A DNA stretch of 64,000 nucleotides, from NCBI RefSeq assembly GCF_029168945.1, contig NC_083605.1:31013280-31077279 (forward strand), read 5' to 3'. Positions 12,917-25,738 of the stretch are shown one piece after another. How positions within the stretch are numbered: the first letter of the stretch is position 1; each line of letters opens with the position of its first letter. A model generated the notes under the pieces. The model did no database searches, had not been told where the DNA came from, and saw only the letters and a program-made list of their open reading frames with translations. Made by a program: the position numbers and the translations under genes. The DNA is from Cannabis sativa. Lineage: Eukaryota; Streptophyta; Magnoliopsida; Rosales; Cannabaceae.

Positions 12917-13835
12917 ATGTCAAATCCCATGTTGTCACTTTCTTAGCTCGAAAAATAAGGCTAAATGGGTCTAACTTCACCGAAGTGGAGAGAGAACATT
13001 CATATTGCTCTCATAGCAGTGAAAGTGCCTCGTTTCGTGTTGGGCGAGCCGAGTCCACCGAGCGACGAAGTGACAATGCAACCAAAGCTTTGTAAAAGAA
13101 GAGAAGTTTGAGCGTTGGCATAATGCTAACAATAAAGCTCGTTACTTCATGCTTTCCGGCATGGTTGACACCTTGAAGACAAGGTTTGCGAAACAACGCT
13201 CACGAGCTGCCCCGAAATCATGACGCGATTAAGCTGGAGCCATTCGGTATGGCATCTATTCGGTCCCTCGTTTCGACGCGACTAAGAAATTCATCCAATG
13301 CACGGATGGAACCCCATCGGGGAATGTGCGTGATCACCTTCTCCGAGATGGCTAGTTATTTCCGGGGAAGCCCGAGAATCATGGTGCTTTGAAATGGATG
13401 CGGAACTACCCGAGTGAGTCTCATCTTGAATAGCACGACTCTGGATTTTACGCTCCTATACATCAAATTATGTCATGAATAAGAAAGGAACAAAGACTTT
13501 CATACTTTAGTCAATGACCTTGAGACATATGAAAATTTGATTGGAGGTCCTAAGAAAAGAGGGAATAAACCCTCGGAGATACAGGAAATGGTAATAAGAC
13601 AAGTAATCCACAGAGAACAGCACTGAAGTTGCTTCTACTTCCAAATCCCATCATAAGAAGAAGTGGAAAAATGCCAAGAAGCGAGCTCAAAGGCTGCCGA
13701 ATGCGGCTAGAAACAAAAATGTTGGAGCTTCCGGCAATACCACAAAAAGGGGAAAATGTTTCTCTTTTGCAATGGTAGAAAGGCCATTGGAAATCCCAAT
13801 GTCCTAAGTATCTCGCAAAGAAACAAGGTACCTTT
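12917..13835 (+). pseudogene. C2 Angela-like copia gag remnant
   Basis: The likely start is ATG 12917. Although the frame shifts repeatedly, recognisable pieces follow in the right order: an N-G-S-N-F-T-E-W-R start motif (about 12970), V-L-G-E-P (about 13040), K-F-E-R-W (about 13105), A-R-Y-F-M-L-S-G-M (about 13140), D-G-T-P (about 13310), a V-N-D-L-E-T-Y-E stretch (about 13510), a Lys-rich linker and a CCHC knuckle ending G-H-W-K-S-Q-C-P (about 13755-13806). This matches UBN2-type Gag of Ty1/copia, Angela lineage. The knuckle can be read with a two-base correction, so sequence error may account for several shifts. It is not functional as written. Confidence 0.8.
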
Positions 13836-15739
13836 TTCTTTATAAAGTGATGTGTTTTTAGTGAATTATTATCCTTTTGGATTAATAATTCTGGACTACT
13901 AACCTTGTTTATTATTCTTCTTATAGCTAAAGCTTCTTGAAAGCTCGGGTCTTTGTCTTAACGAGTTGGATTAGAAAGAAATTTGGATGGTGGATGGAGA
14001 TTGTCTATAATAAAGGAAAAGCTCTTTCATTTGAATTAATTGTTTAGTTTTTTCAAACAATTTGGATTTCAAGTTCTTTGGGATTTTAACTCCATAACAT
14101 GCTTGTTTGATTCTCATAAAATATTGCAAACAATTTTGGGTTTATAATAATTTTTTTTTCATTATATTGCAATTTATGAGTTGTAGCTTCGGTTAACTTT
14201 ATTTTATCTATTATTTGATTATTATATTTATTATGTTTGAATGTGTATGTGTTTTTATTATTGATGCAAATTCATAAGTATTTAAACTCTTTACGTAGTT
14301 ATTACTACATAAACACTTGAAGTTATTTCTATGTTTATGAATAATTGTTGGTTTCAAAGCAACAGAATTATTTGAGAATTTGTTTAATAAATGCAGCATC
14401 TTTTCGATCTGAGTCGGTGGTGGAGAAAAGTTAAGAATAATATGCAGTTCAAAACGATTTTTTATATCTAATGAACTTCTGGATTATATTCAACTCCATA
14501 GACTACTGCTACATCACACTTAAGAGATTTACAACCTTTAGGGGTGGACCATAATCTCTATAAACTTAGGGGTGGATTTTATTCTACGGTACCACTTTGT
14601 GACACATAATTTTAAACATGGAAATAATATAATAAATTAGCTTATTATCGGAATAAATTCTTGATCTTGATTATATGTTCCAGTTCTTAGATTTACCGTT
14701 GTAATAGTTATTGATACCATTAAAGTTGCTTTGATAATGTTTCACATTACCTTGGTTGAGTGGGGAGAATATTAAAATTCTTTACCCATCTTCGTTTGGG
14801 TGATAATTGTGATAGGAACTTAAGAACACACTCTGATAAAAACAAGTCTAACCATTCACATGGATAGAAATAACTTATCGAAATTATGAGAGTAAGATAG
14901 AAGAAGAATTCTTGCATAGTCTATTCGAAAGGCGGATTCAAGATGTCTATTTCTCATAACATTTTGTGGTATCTTGATTTGAGTTGCTTAAATCTCTAGC
15001 AAGTATTTTTTTCACTTCAAATACTAGACTTTGGCTATGTTGTTGAACTAATCTTAAAGAAACTTACGGTTTCGGCTTAAGATAATAAGTCACAACGAGA
15101 TGTTCCCGTAAACAATAGTAAAAGGTTAAAAGTTTCTAACAGGAGCATCTGTATGTGAGTGGGAGCCATACCGAGATGTAATCAAATGGGGAACATTAGG
15201 AGACAATCAAGAAAGATTTACAAAAGTGACGTATATGTTATTAAGGAACTATTCATTAGTGATCACGATATGCACACCGAGCTCATTGTGAGATGAGTGG
15301 TTACTACTGGGGGTGGAAGAATCATTATAGAAGAGTGTTAAAACCCATCTATAATTATTCCAAGCTTCATCGAGAGAGAGATATAACTTTGTAAATTCAA
15401 AATTACCGGAAAGTTATTTCTTGAGAAGGAAAATTCTACCTTTTGCATTATCTCAATTCCAAATTTTAAAATTTGAGAGATATGTCTTCTTGAGTTATTC
15501 GAGATGTACTTAAAAGAGGCGGTAAGGATTTCGGTATCCCTTCACGCAGTAAAGCATAAGTTAGGGAAGGTTTCATGTGTCTCATGAGACACGATTCCAG
15601 ATATATGGGTGGAAAGAAAAAAGAAAAAGCATTTTTTTTTTGAAAAATTCAAAGATACTACACTTGATCGAGAAGGGATCAAGAGAGAAAGATTGATTGT
15701 AATGCACTACTTGTTTTATGTTAGTGCGAAGTGGGAGTT
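13836..15739 (+). other. C2 interior, 3' non-coding part and polypurine tract
   Basis: No protease or pol follows gag; the sequence is AT-rich and partly resembles the 3' interior of C1 and C4. The polypurine tract GAAGTGGGAGTT ends just before the 3' LTR at 15740 and is of the copia/Angela AAGTGGGAG type. Confidence 0.75.
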
Positions 15740-17758
15740 TGTTGGGTTTTATGCCACTAAGAAATAAAACTCATTACAATGCCGATTAGTTATCAATTTT
15801 AGAAGTGAAGCATGTTTACATGTATGTTACATGTTTATGGTTTAATACACATACTTGATAATACCTGCACAAAATCAGTTAAATCCGGAACATATAGTTA
15901 TTCACAATTACGGTATCGTCAATACGGTGGAATGTGATTGTGATTATATGATTCAAAAAGATTTGGTCCCTTGTTCATCGAGTGTTTTGGATTTACAGCG
16001 ATGTGATAATCGACGATGAAGTACTACTTACACTTGGAGTAAGTGTTATGTTCTTTCCGGAGAACATTGGTAAAGTATCTTTTGGTTTCGAATGCCATGG
16101 AGTATGCATTGGGTGGACCGTAAATATTGAACTTGGTTAAAGATATTGTAAACTTCACCGTTGTATCTTTCCGAGTCAATGTCGAGAAGTTGATCTTAGA
16201 TTAAGAGAATCTAAAATCCTTGATATGCTTAGGCTCAATCTCGGGGAGGTGGCTATTCTTTGCTTCTTTGATTTATTAGTTAAAGCTGTTTTGAGTCGTG
16301 GGATAATACATTTATTTTTGGGAACATGATAGCATAACTTGAATAAGGGAGTCTTGCGAACAATAAATATGGAAATCTATAGCTTCTACTTGGTGTATAG
16401 AAGTAAAGTGATGATTCCTTTTGAGCTTAGTTAAATAGAAGTAAATGGATGAGACTCTTGTTTCGGTGACTATATATTAGATCACTAAAACATCATTTCT
16501 GAGTAACTAAGTGTTCAAATGGGCAAAATACATTGAGGGGTGTAAACAGGTAAATTAGTCCCGTCTCGATGTAAATCATCTATATAGAGGATCTCTAAAT
16601 CACATTAAGATTATAAACAATGGTTAAAATGAGATAAGCATATTGATATACGTGAAACATATGATATGCTCTATATAAGTACTGAGAGGTGCAATTCCAA
16701 GTTCTAAGAGTGGATTCAACGAGGAATTAATAAGTTAGGGATTTATTTGGTAAATGCGGTTCAACTTATTGGAAGCTCTGGAATATAGATCCATGGTCCC
16801 CATTCTAGTTGAGATTATACTGTTATTTGTAGGACTCTATAATTGATTTATGATTAATCAATTATAATTCTAAAAAAGTTAGACTATGTCTAATTTGTGA
16901 ATTCTCACGAGTTTAGGGATGAAATCATAAATAAGAGGGTTTCTAGAGTTTAATTATTAATTATGTGAGACTTTGCATGTACGAGATTAATAATTAATTT
17001 TAAATGGCAATATTATTTAATAACTAAAATGGTTTTGGCATTTAATTGATTAGAATTGAAAAAATGGCATTTTTGGAGAAATAGAAATAAAATTGAGAAA
17101 ACTGCAAAATCAATGTGAGGCCCATTCACACCATGGCCGGCCACATCAATGCCTTTTCCCAATTATTATTTTCAATTTTAATTTGTCATTTAATTGCTAA
17201 TCAAAGCCTAGCCTAAATAGGAAAGTGGTGAATCACACTTTAAATAAGGTAGTTATTCTATTAAGCACAAAGTAAAAGTAGGAAAGCCGTTTATTTGGAA
17301 AAGTTGTTGTCTTCTCTTTTCCTATTTGCATAGCAGCCCCTCTCTTCTTCTTTGTATGTGTGTGTTAGCTTGGAGAAACTTTGCTCTTTGCCAAAGTGTA
17401 CCACACGCGAAAATAAGAGAGAAAAACAAGAGAGAGATTTCAAAATCCCTAGTGAGAGAGAAGTGCCCACTCACATCATTCGGTATCTCATCATAGTTTG
17501 GAAGACGTGAAGGATCACATCCAAGGCCGAAGAACTTTTGGGCTCGGATCTTGATTATACTCTGTCTACGAGACGGGGAATCAAGGGTTAGAGAGATTTG
17601 AGTGGAAGGAGACATAGTCCAATTCCGCTGCCCAATCATTTTGTAAGTTATTCTTAACTTTTATGTGTTTAGTTCATCGTTTTAGAAGTTCAATATTAGG
17701 TTGTTAAATCAACATACTTGCAATAGATCTAAGATCCTGCATAAATATAATACCAACA
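15740..17758 (+). repeat. C2 3' LTR
   Basis: About 2.02 kb, TGTTGGG to CCAACA. It matches the 5' LTR 7265-9353 over its length. The following GTTAT (17759-17763) is the right TSD and is at once continued by the C1 LTR. Confidence 0.93.
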
Positions 17759-18038
17759 GTTATGTCCTTTCCAGGACATTGGCAAATTTTACCAGTATCG
17801 GATGTATGGAGTATACATCGGAAGGGACCGATATTGAACTTTGATTAGATATATTTAAATTTACCGTAATATCTGATTCAATTCAATATCACTTTGTTGA
17901 TCCTAGATCAAATGATCTTAATCCTTATATGGTTAGGCTCAATCTCAAGAGTGTTATTCGTGTTCTTTGATTTGTTAAGTTAAAAACCTCACTTTTGGAG
18001 TTAGGGTGATACTTACATTTTGGGAACACGGTGAGTGC

Positions 18039-18064
18039 GGGGGGGGGGGGGGGGGGGGGGGGGG
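18039..18064 (+). repeat. Poly-G run of 26
   Basis: Twenty-six consecutive G where the sister LTR (about 26312) reads GGTAGTGCAATTG. No other homopolymer of G or C in the window comes near this length. It is most likely a base-calling or consensus artefact. Confidence 0.95.
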
Positions 18065-19067
18065 AATTGAGTGGGAGCGCTAACATAAATATGGAATACA
18101 GTAACTTCTATTTGGCAAATAGAAGTAAATGATGATTTCCTTCGAGCTTAACCAAACTTGAGAGATAAATGGTGGAGATCTTATTTCACTTAGGTGAAAT
18201 ATCATTTATACAGTGGGTTAAAGTGTTTTAAGGATAAAATACATTGTAGGGTGTTACGGTAATTTAATCCACTTTTACGGTGTAAATCATCTATATAGAG
18301 GATCATTGATCACATTAGGGTTATAACAATGGATTACTAATGACGTGTCTATATCATGGAACATATAGGAGCGTTTCTATATGACCGAGAGTGCAATTCC
18401 AAGTTACTAAGATGTGGATTCAATGAGGAATTAATAAGTTAGGGAAATTTACTTGGTAAATTCGGTTACGTACTCTTATTGGAAGCTCGGTTGATATAGA
18501 CTCATGGTCCCCATACTAAGTTGAGACCATACTTTGCTTTGTAAGACTCGATTAATTGATTATAATTAATCAATTATAATTCTAAAAAGTTAGAGCTATG
18601 TCTGCTTTGCATGAATTCTCACAGTTTAAGGAATGGGAAATCGTAAAGAAAAGGGTTTCTAGGTTTAATTATTAATTAAGAGACGTTGTATGTACTAATT
18701 AATAATTATTTTAAATGATAATATTATTTAATAATCTATTTTAGTTATTAAATAATTAGTTTTGGCATTTAAATGATTAGAATTGGAAAAATGGCATTTT
18801 TGGAGAAATAGAAATAAAATTGAGGAAGCTTACTTGAAGAATCCAAGTGAGGCCCATTTCCCTCTATGGCGAAGAGCCCAGCTCCCTTTGCTTGTTTCAC
18901 CAATTATTATTTTCAATTTTAATTGCCATGTAATTGCTAATCAAAAGCCTATGCAATAATAGGAAAGTGGTGGATCACACTTTAAATAAAGAGCAGCCTT
19001 CAATCAATTACACGATAAAAGAGGAAAGCTTGTTTTATTTGGAAAGTTGTGCTCTCCCTTTTTTCCC

Positions 19068-19075
19068 TATATAAA
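19068..19075 (+). promoter_or_regulatory. TATA box, C1 5' LTR
   Basis: TATATAAA preceded by a CT-rich stretch. The same box is at 41566-41573 in the 3' LTR. The position near three quarters of the LTR fits a U3/R boundary shortly downstream. Confidence 0.7.
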
Positions 19076-22000
19076 GCAACCTTGTTCTTTTCTCTTGTAA
19101 GCATCATAAGCCACGAAATTCAAGAGAGAGAAAAAGAGAGAAAATTTCGAAATCCTATGTGAATGATGAGTAGTGCCCACACACATCAAGTGGTATCTCG
19201 ATCAAAGTATGTAAGACTATGGAAATTCTGCATCAAAGAAGAAGAAAAGAAGATCCGTGGTTCAGATCTTGGTGATGCTGCTACGAAAGGAAAGTCATGG
19301 GCTAGAGATGCCGAACGGAAGGAGTCATAATATTCGAAAGCTGCACCCATTTTGTAACATAGGTTTTTCTAACTTTATATGTGTTTTATTTTCATTGTTT
19401 TAGAATTCATATTAGGTTGTTAATCTAACATACTTGTTAGTAAATCTAAGATCCTGGTAAAATAATTTCCAACAAAGTGGCACTGCAGCCATGGTAATGA
19501 TTTAGTTTTCATGTAATATGAATTAAAACGATGATTTGCATGTTTCTGTGTTGATTTGGATGGCTTCATGTTGGTTTATGTGTTGTTTGATGAATGTTGA
19601 TGAATATTGAACAGTTTCGTTTTTTCCATGTAAAATATTTTTTCTTATTTTTTGAAAATATTTTATTTGGATTCCTTGTGAAAAATTAAGCAATTTTTGT
19701 TTTTACGGAACTCGATTCCGATAAAAATCAAAAAATATATGAATTTTTGAAAATCGGGATTTCATGGTATGTCGAGGGTGGTGCTCATGCGCACCGGCAC
19801 CCTCGAGACACCTTCCACTTTACCGTGCGCGTGACTGGCAGCCTTCAGGACCCTGCCGGACACGCCCGTGCGTCTCGCCCAAGATCCGCGCAGCCCGCCG
19901 AGGAATTTCTCGGCGAATGCCAAGGCGCTGCTCACCACCCCTCGCTCCGCGCCGCGTTTGGGGTGTCATGCGGCCCTGGCCCCATTTTGGCTGCAGATTG
20001 CGGCCAGTGTAACGGCAGCAAAAACCCAAAATTGCGATTTTTGAGGATTTTTTTTCCAAAAATCCAATTTTTAGATGGGTTTGTTTCCCAAAAATTCATT
20101 TTTCCTTTTTAAATATTTCTAAATTGAAATGTTTCCAATTTTAAATATTTTCAATTTGGAATTTTTACAATTTTAAATATTTACTTTTTGGAATATTTCT
20201 AATTTTAAATATTTCCTATTATGGTCAGATTTAAAAATTTGTTAACTTCTTTAATATTTATTTATTATTTAATTATAAGATTAGATATTTTGATATTTAA
20301 GATATTTTAAATTAAAAGATAACTTTGTCTTTTTAATTAAAATATTATATTAAAATTATCTTATATGACAAATTAAATAATTAATAAATTTGAAATTAAC
20401 ATAGATATTTTTATAGATATACTTACCATAATGTTTTCAAATTCAAAAATTTGTTATTTTGTTAAATATTTAATTATTTATAAATTATAAGTTTAAAAAT
20501 GATATTTTTTCTATATATATATATATCATTTTTTTCCTTATTAGAAATTTATAAATCATATCTTAAGTATTTAAATAACATAGATATTTTGTAGAGATTT
20601 GAATATTGCTTAATTTGAGATATTTTGACATATAATTATGGTAATTATTATTCATTTATTATTTTATTCCTAAAATAATAATTATCTAACCAAATCTATT
20701 TTAAAATTGGTTTATTTTATTAAATTATAAGATCTGAAAGTGATATTGAAGATTCTTTCCTTTCAAATCATTGATCTTATTAGATATTTAATTTAATTTG
20801 ATTCAAATAAACCTAGATATTTTAAAATTAGTTTCCTTTATTTGGTTAGTTTAAGAATAATAATTTAATTATATTAATATCTTATTTCACATCTGTTACA
20901 TGGACAATGTTTGTTTATTTATATTGTTTATTCAAAAACTCTTTTTAACAAACCTATTATTTATCTGATCTAAATTGCTATGATTAACTTGTTGACAGAT
21001 CCAATGATCTGATTTTAATCATAGTCCAATTGTCAATAGATCTTATAAATAATTTGTAACAGGTAAATTTTGTACTTCTTTCATCTGTGTAAACCTAGTA
21101 ACATGATAGGGCCCATCCAAATCATTTGACCTGTGTGAGCCTATATGTTTGCTTTTGGGCTTAGATGCATATAGGAAGCCCATTTAAGTTATTACTAAGT
21201 AAATGGACTAGGTTGCTAAAATAAATTTTGACATAAGGAAATTTATTTAGGTCCAATTAGATTTGGGCTTATTCAATGAATAACAATTATTTATTTAAGG
21301 TTAAATTCCTCTCTTTTGGGCCTTGTGTCAGAGTTGGGGGCCATAGAAGTGGGTACGACATACTGAACCCAGCTCCCCCTCACATGAACTACCCCAATTG
21401 TGAAGGCCCATTTGCCTTATTTAAATAATTGTATTAGGTTAATTATATTAGTCTAACCTAATTAAAATTGAATTAGCAACATAATTAACTTTTAAAATAT
21501 ATGAAATTTATTTTTCATTGTAATATTTTAAAGTTAATTTTAGAAAAACACTTAGTTAATGATATATTCTAGATAGTTATTTCTAGTACTAGTTATTATT
21601 TCTAATATTAAATAGGGAAATATCATTGATTGTGAAATTAATTGTCTCATAATTAATTTTGGTACAATCTAAGTTTAGTATATTTTCCTAGTATTAAACT
21701 AGAATTAATAATTAAGCTTCCTTTATACTTAATTATTTATTTCTTGAATTTAATACATTTAATTAAATTGAAAATTTCAATATCTAAGTTGATTTTCATC
21801 ATGATACTTTAATATTGTTATTTTCATGTTATTTAATTAAAGTTGAAAATTATTTTAAGTTTGGAATCTTATTTCAGAATAACTTAAGTTTGAATAATTT
21901 TCAAAATATATTTTATTTTATTTTATTAATCATTTCCCAAAATTTCGAAATTACATTTCTTTAATGTAGAAATTTCGAATTTTATTTGAAAAATAGATTA

Positions 22001-22758
22001 AAGTTGAAAATTATTTATTTAATTTTGGACCAACTTAAATCATTGATTTTTTCATTTAATGATTAATTAAAATAAATGAACTAAAATATATTATAATTAG
22101 AAATTAGATTAATTAGTCTATGAAAGTCTAGATAGATATTATCTGTTTTGCTTGAAGTATTTTTCTAGCGTATTTAATTAAATAGAAAATTAATATTTAA
22201 GTTGATTTTTAATCGTGATACTTAAATATTTGAAATTTTTCTTAGATATTTAATTAAATAGGAAAATTATATTTTTTGTTGAAAATTAATTTTTATTAAT
22301 TTTGGGCCAACATAAAATTAGGGTAATTTTCCAGGATTTATTTTTATTTTATTTTAAAGCATTTTCGAAAGTAGTATTCTTATACACTTCATTTTTCGAA
22401 ATTCAATATATATTTATAGAAAATTAAATTTGAGTTGTAAATTAATTTAAATTAATTTTGAAACAACTTGAATTGAATAATTTTCTAAATATTTATGGAA
22501 ATTATTACTAAGATGGAAACAATTCACGTTATTTACATATCCATCTAAGTACAATTTATAAATATTAAATTAAAATTTATATTTGGAATTTTTCATTCTA
22601 AATTGGAAATTTTAATTAAATAAATATATATTTAAAATAAATGGATTAAAATAAATATTAGAAGAAAATACAACCCTTCATTAAATAATGAGCTTTATTA
22701 TTATAAGGATATTCGATCTCCATTGTTGGTTTTACATAGCTATTGTTTTAGTGAGTAA

Positions 22759-22775
22759 TCCTCCCTAATGGAGGA
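22759..22775 (+). other. Hairpin with loop CTAAT (C1, module 1)
   Basis: TCCTCC-CTAAT-GGAGGA, a perfect six-pair stem. In C0 (63719-63735) the same hairpin reads TTCTCC-CTAAT-GGAGGA, keeping all pairs by a T-G wobble. Further hairpins with the same loop and different stems follow; see findings. Confidence 0.6.
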
Positions 22776-22849
22776 ACGTTCATTAACAAGTTAGCACTGT
22801 TTAAACTCGAAAGATAAGTAATCTTGTAAGTTTTTTATATAGTTTATGC

Positions 22850-22864
22850 TCACCCTAATGGTGG
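22850..22864 (+). other. Hairpin with loop CTAAT (C1, module 1, second)
   Basis: TCACC-CTAAT-GGTGG: four Watson-Crick pairs and an outer T-G pair. An identical hairpin is at 63809-63823 in C0. Confidence 0.55.
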
Positions 22865-23266
22865 CGACTGTATAAGACTTGCAAGAATATGAAACAATGG
22901 TGGAAGCTCATAAGATAGAATAGCCTTGACTCTCGCCTAAACGGGACAACGCGGATTTAAATCTTGATCGAATAAAAGGTTGCTAGAATGTTTAACATTT
23001 TAGATGAGCTGACAACTCTATTCAATGAATGGTAGCTTTGACTCTCGCCTAAACGGGACACTGATATCGGTTTGTTGAAAACCTTGGAAATTATCTAGGA
23101 TTGTATGTTTTAGTATTTTCACTTGTCATTCCTACTTGCTATGTGCTTCATAATTTCTGAATTGTGTATGAATTTGTATTGAACCATGTTATTTTCTCTT
23201 ATTAAATCGTAGTTTAATTTCGAATCTTCATTGTTGGTCTAACTTGGTTTGTTTTTCTAATGAGAT

Positions 23267-23283
23267 AAATCCCTAATGGATTT
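23267..23283 (+). other. Hairpin with loop CTAAT (C1, module 2)
   Basis: AAATCC-CTAAT-GGATTT, a perfect six-pair stem with outer pairs unlike those of the hairpin at 22759. C4 has the same stem with loop CTAGT at 32819-32835. Confidence 0.6.
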
Positions 23284-25738
23284 TCACCATTAGACTAACA
23301 TAGTAGTGTTAGATCTCGAAAGATAAATATTGTATATGCAACATCTAGCTGTTCATCAATTGATGACACCTTAGACTAGTATTTTACAATATGAAACAAG
23401 AAGATTAAATAAATAAGATTACTTTGACTCTCGCTAATCGGAGCATCGTTGGATTCTTATTTAAAACGAAATTATCCTAATTCCTCTTAGCTTATTCATT
23501 TCGAATTAGCTTAATGACATATCATTGGATGAATCGTATATAAATTATATAAAGTCATATTTTCTCTTAAGAAATTAGATGACGCATATGATTATATTCC
23601 CGGAATTCTATCCCAAAATGATATATATCCTCAATCTTAGATATCTCATACTTGTATAGGCAAATCATAGAGCTAGATTAGTAGTGGTGGTCCAAGAAAG
23701 AATGACTTATTATACAGTTACACTTTCACAAGTGTTTCATAACCATTTTTTATCAATGGATTCAAACTGTATGAGTTTAGTATTCTGTGACCAGAATCAC
23801 TATTCTAAGAATTCTTTGATGTAACTAAAGTAAGTCATCAAAAGATACAACCACATTTTTTATAAATCTATGGCATTTGTATCTTGTTCATAGTGGTTTT
23901 GACAAGATCATTCTCTGCAAATAGTTAATATGCCTATATTCACTGAATGTAAGTTCATCTCATTTGCAGATGGATGTACATTCAGGGGTGGATATGAGTT
24001 ATCGTTGTATTCTTAAAACGATCACTCTAGATTTTACCTTATGCAAAAGAAATTTTAAATGTTTGAAAAATTTCATGAATTTCTAGCAATGGTGAAGGTA
24101 AGTGGTTAAATATCTTGGGAACTGATAGGGGTGGAGAAAAAGTTAGTAGATATGCAGTTCAAAGATCATTAATTTGATTTTTGAATTATATCCAAACTTA
24201 CCTCCCCAGAAATTCGAGTTGCATATTGATGATTAGTTACTAGTTGTTGCCTAAATCCTTTTATGTTAATTTCAGAATGATGCAATGGTTGTATACTTAA
24301 TGTAAATCATTACTAGATTCATGGATGACCTAATCGAAATCTTAAGAAAAGCTAGAACTGCTAACCTTGGTTTGCATGTTTGTTAGCTATTCTAAGTGAT
24401 TAGGGGTGGAGCATCCCATAGTCATTAGATAAGAAAGTGTTTGTTTAAACAAGTACTACTTTTCTAAGAAAATGACTAAGTCTGAAAATAAAGTAGCAAA
24501 TAAAGGAGATATTTTTTCTTGATTCCATAAGTGTTCCATCATCTTATTCGTTACAAGATGATCCCACTTCCTCTGTTGTCTAAACACAACCGAGGAGGTC
24601 AATACCATTTAGTTTTCTTAGACATAGTTCACGGTACCTTGTCATAGTAGGAGAGTTTCAAGGAACTTTACCTTCTTATGACTTTTAAACAAGTAATGGA
24701 TTGTCAAGATAAGAAACTAAGAAGAAAGCCAAGAGAACTATGGTTTGATCCATTCACATGGAGTAACCTAAAGTTTTCTGTTACAAGGACATGAAAGGAA
24801 ATTTTCGTTAATAAGTATATTCAATGGACTTAACAAAACTTCCTGTTCCTAGTATTATAGGTTTGAGTTTATCTAAACCTATGGCTTGTGGTATACCTGG
24901 TAATTACTTACTCTAATTCAAGCATAAGATGCTGGAGAATTTTCTTTCCAATGGCAATCTATAGAAGCTTCACAACTTCTAAGCATAGATTTTGTTTATC
25001 TAAGGAAAAGTCTCAAGTATTCCAGAAGATAAAGCCATGGAAGAATTTCTTAAATCAACAGTGAGAGGTCTCAGATATGCTTTTGTATGCCTTAGACCAA
25101 ACACCTGCTGTTGAGTGGGAGTAATGAGTAAGTATCAGATTAATCCAAGAGAGGAACATTGGAAGACAATCAAGTAAATTTTTAAGATTAAGAAGAGGAA
25201 CTATATGTTAGTCAATAAGGGTGGTTTTAAAACTCTTAGACTACACCACATCAGATTTCAAGACTTGCCTTTGTGCTAGAAAGTCTGCTGATGAGATGGT
25301 GATTACTTTGGGGGTGGAGTAGTGATTTTGGAGAAGTGTAAAAACCTATCTGAAATCACTTGGTCTACCAGAGAGAGACTGAATGTTAAAAGTTGCAGGA
25401 AAGATACTTATTCAGTCTAAGGAAAGTTCTATACATTTGCATGGCAAGCTTTGTTCCAACTTGCCTTAACTACTAGGGTTACTTCCTGAATAACCAAAGA
25501 GTAGTTGCCAAAAGTATAGAATCCAGTATCCCAAGAGAGTAGACATATAGAGAGGAATTTCACATTATCAAGGATTTTGTGATTAAGGAAGAGTAATGGT
25601 GGAGAAGAGGTTGTGTTTAATTCAACCTGTCAGATCCTATTACGAGGAGTTTACTACTATTACACTTGATTGGTATATCAAGGTGTTGATGATTATTTGA
25701 AATGCACTTTTTGTTTTATATTAGTGCAAGTGGGAGTT

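Larger units (their letters stand above)
7265..17758 (+). mobile_element. C2: gag-bearing LARD inserted in the C1 5' LTR
   Basis: LTRs at 7265-9353 and 15740-17758, flanked by GTTAT (7259-7263 and 17759-17763). Total 10.5 kb. Interior 9354-15739 is mostly AT-rich and non-coding, but a degraded Angela-type gag lies at 12917-13835. No protease, RT or integrase follows it before the polypurine tract. This copy links the non-coding LARDs here to an autonomous copia/Angela ancestor. The whole element lies in the error-rich part of the window. Confidence 0.93.
17764..19474 (+). repeat. C1 5' LTR, right part
   Basis: Continues the C1 LTR after C2 and ends TTTCCAACA at 19474. It matches 26051-26839 plus 41140-41954 of the 3' LTR. 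The run of 26 G at 18039-18064 replaces a short CA-containing stretch. GGCCGGCCAC of the sister copy (about 41383) reads GGCGAAGAGCCCAGC here, an example of local damage at CCGG. Confidence 0.92.
19475..25738 (+). other. C1 interior (LARD, non-coding)
   Basis: About 6.26 kb. It starts with the primer-site region (AGTGGCACTGCAGCCATGG) and holds a GC-rich cassette at about 19760-20020. A long AT-rich tract follows, then a structured zone at 22700-23480 with hairpins, and a 3' part colinear with C4 (about 32800-35440). No gag, protease, RT or integrase motif was found. The polypurine tract GCAAGTGGGAGTT ends at 25738. Confidence 0.85.

Noticed and set aside
19747..20112. Frames of 79-121 codons on both strands in C1
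   Set aside because: GC-rich leader cassette without codon structure; sister copies have unrelated sequence at the same place.
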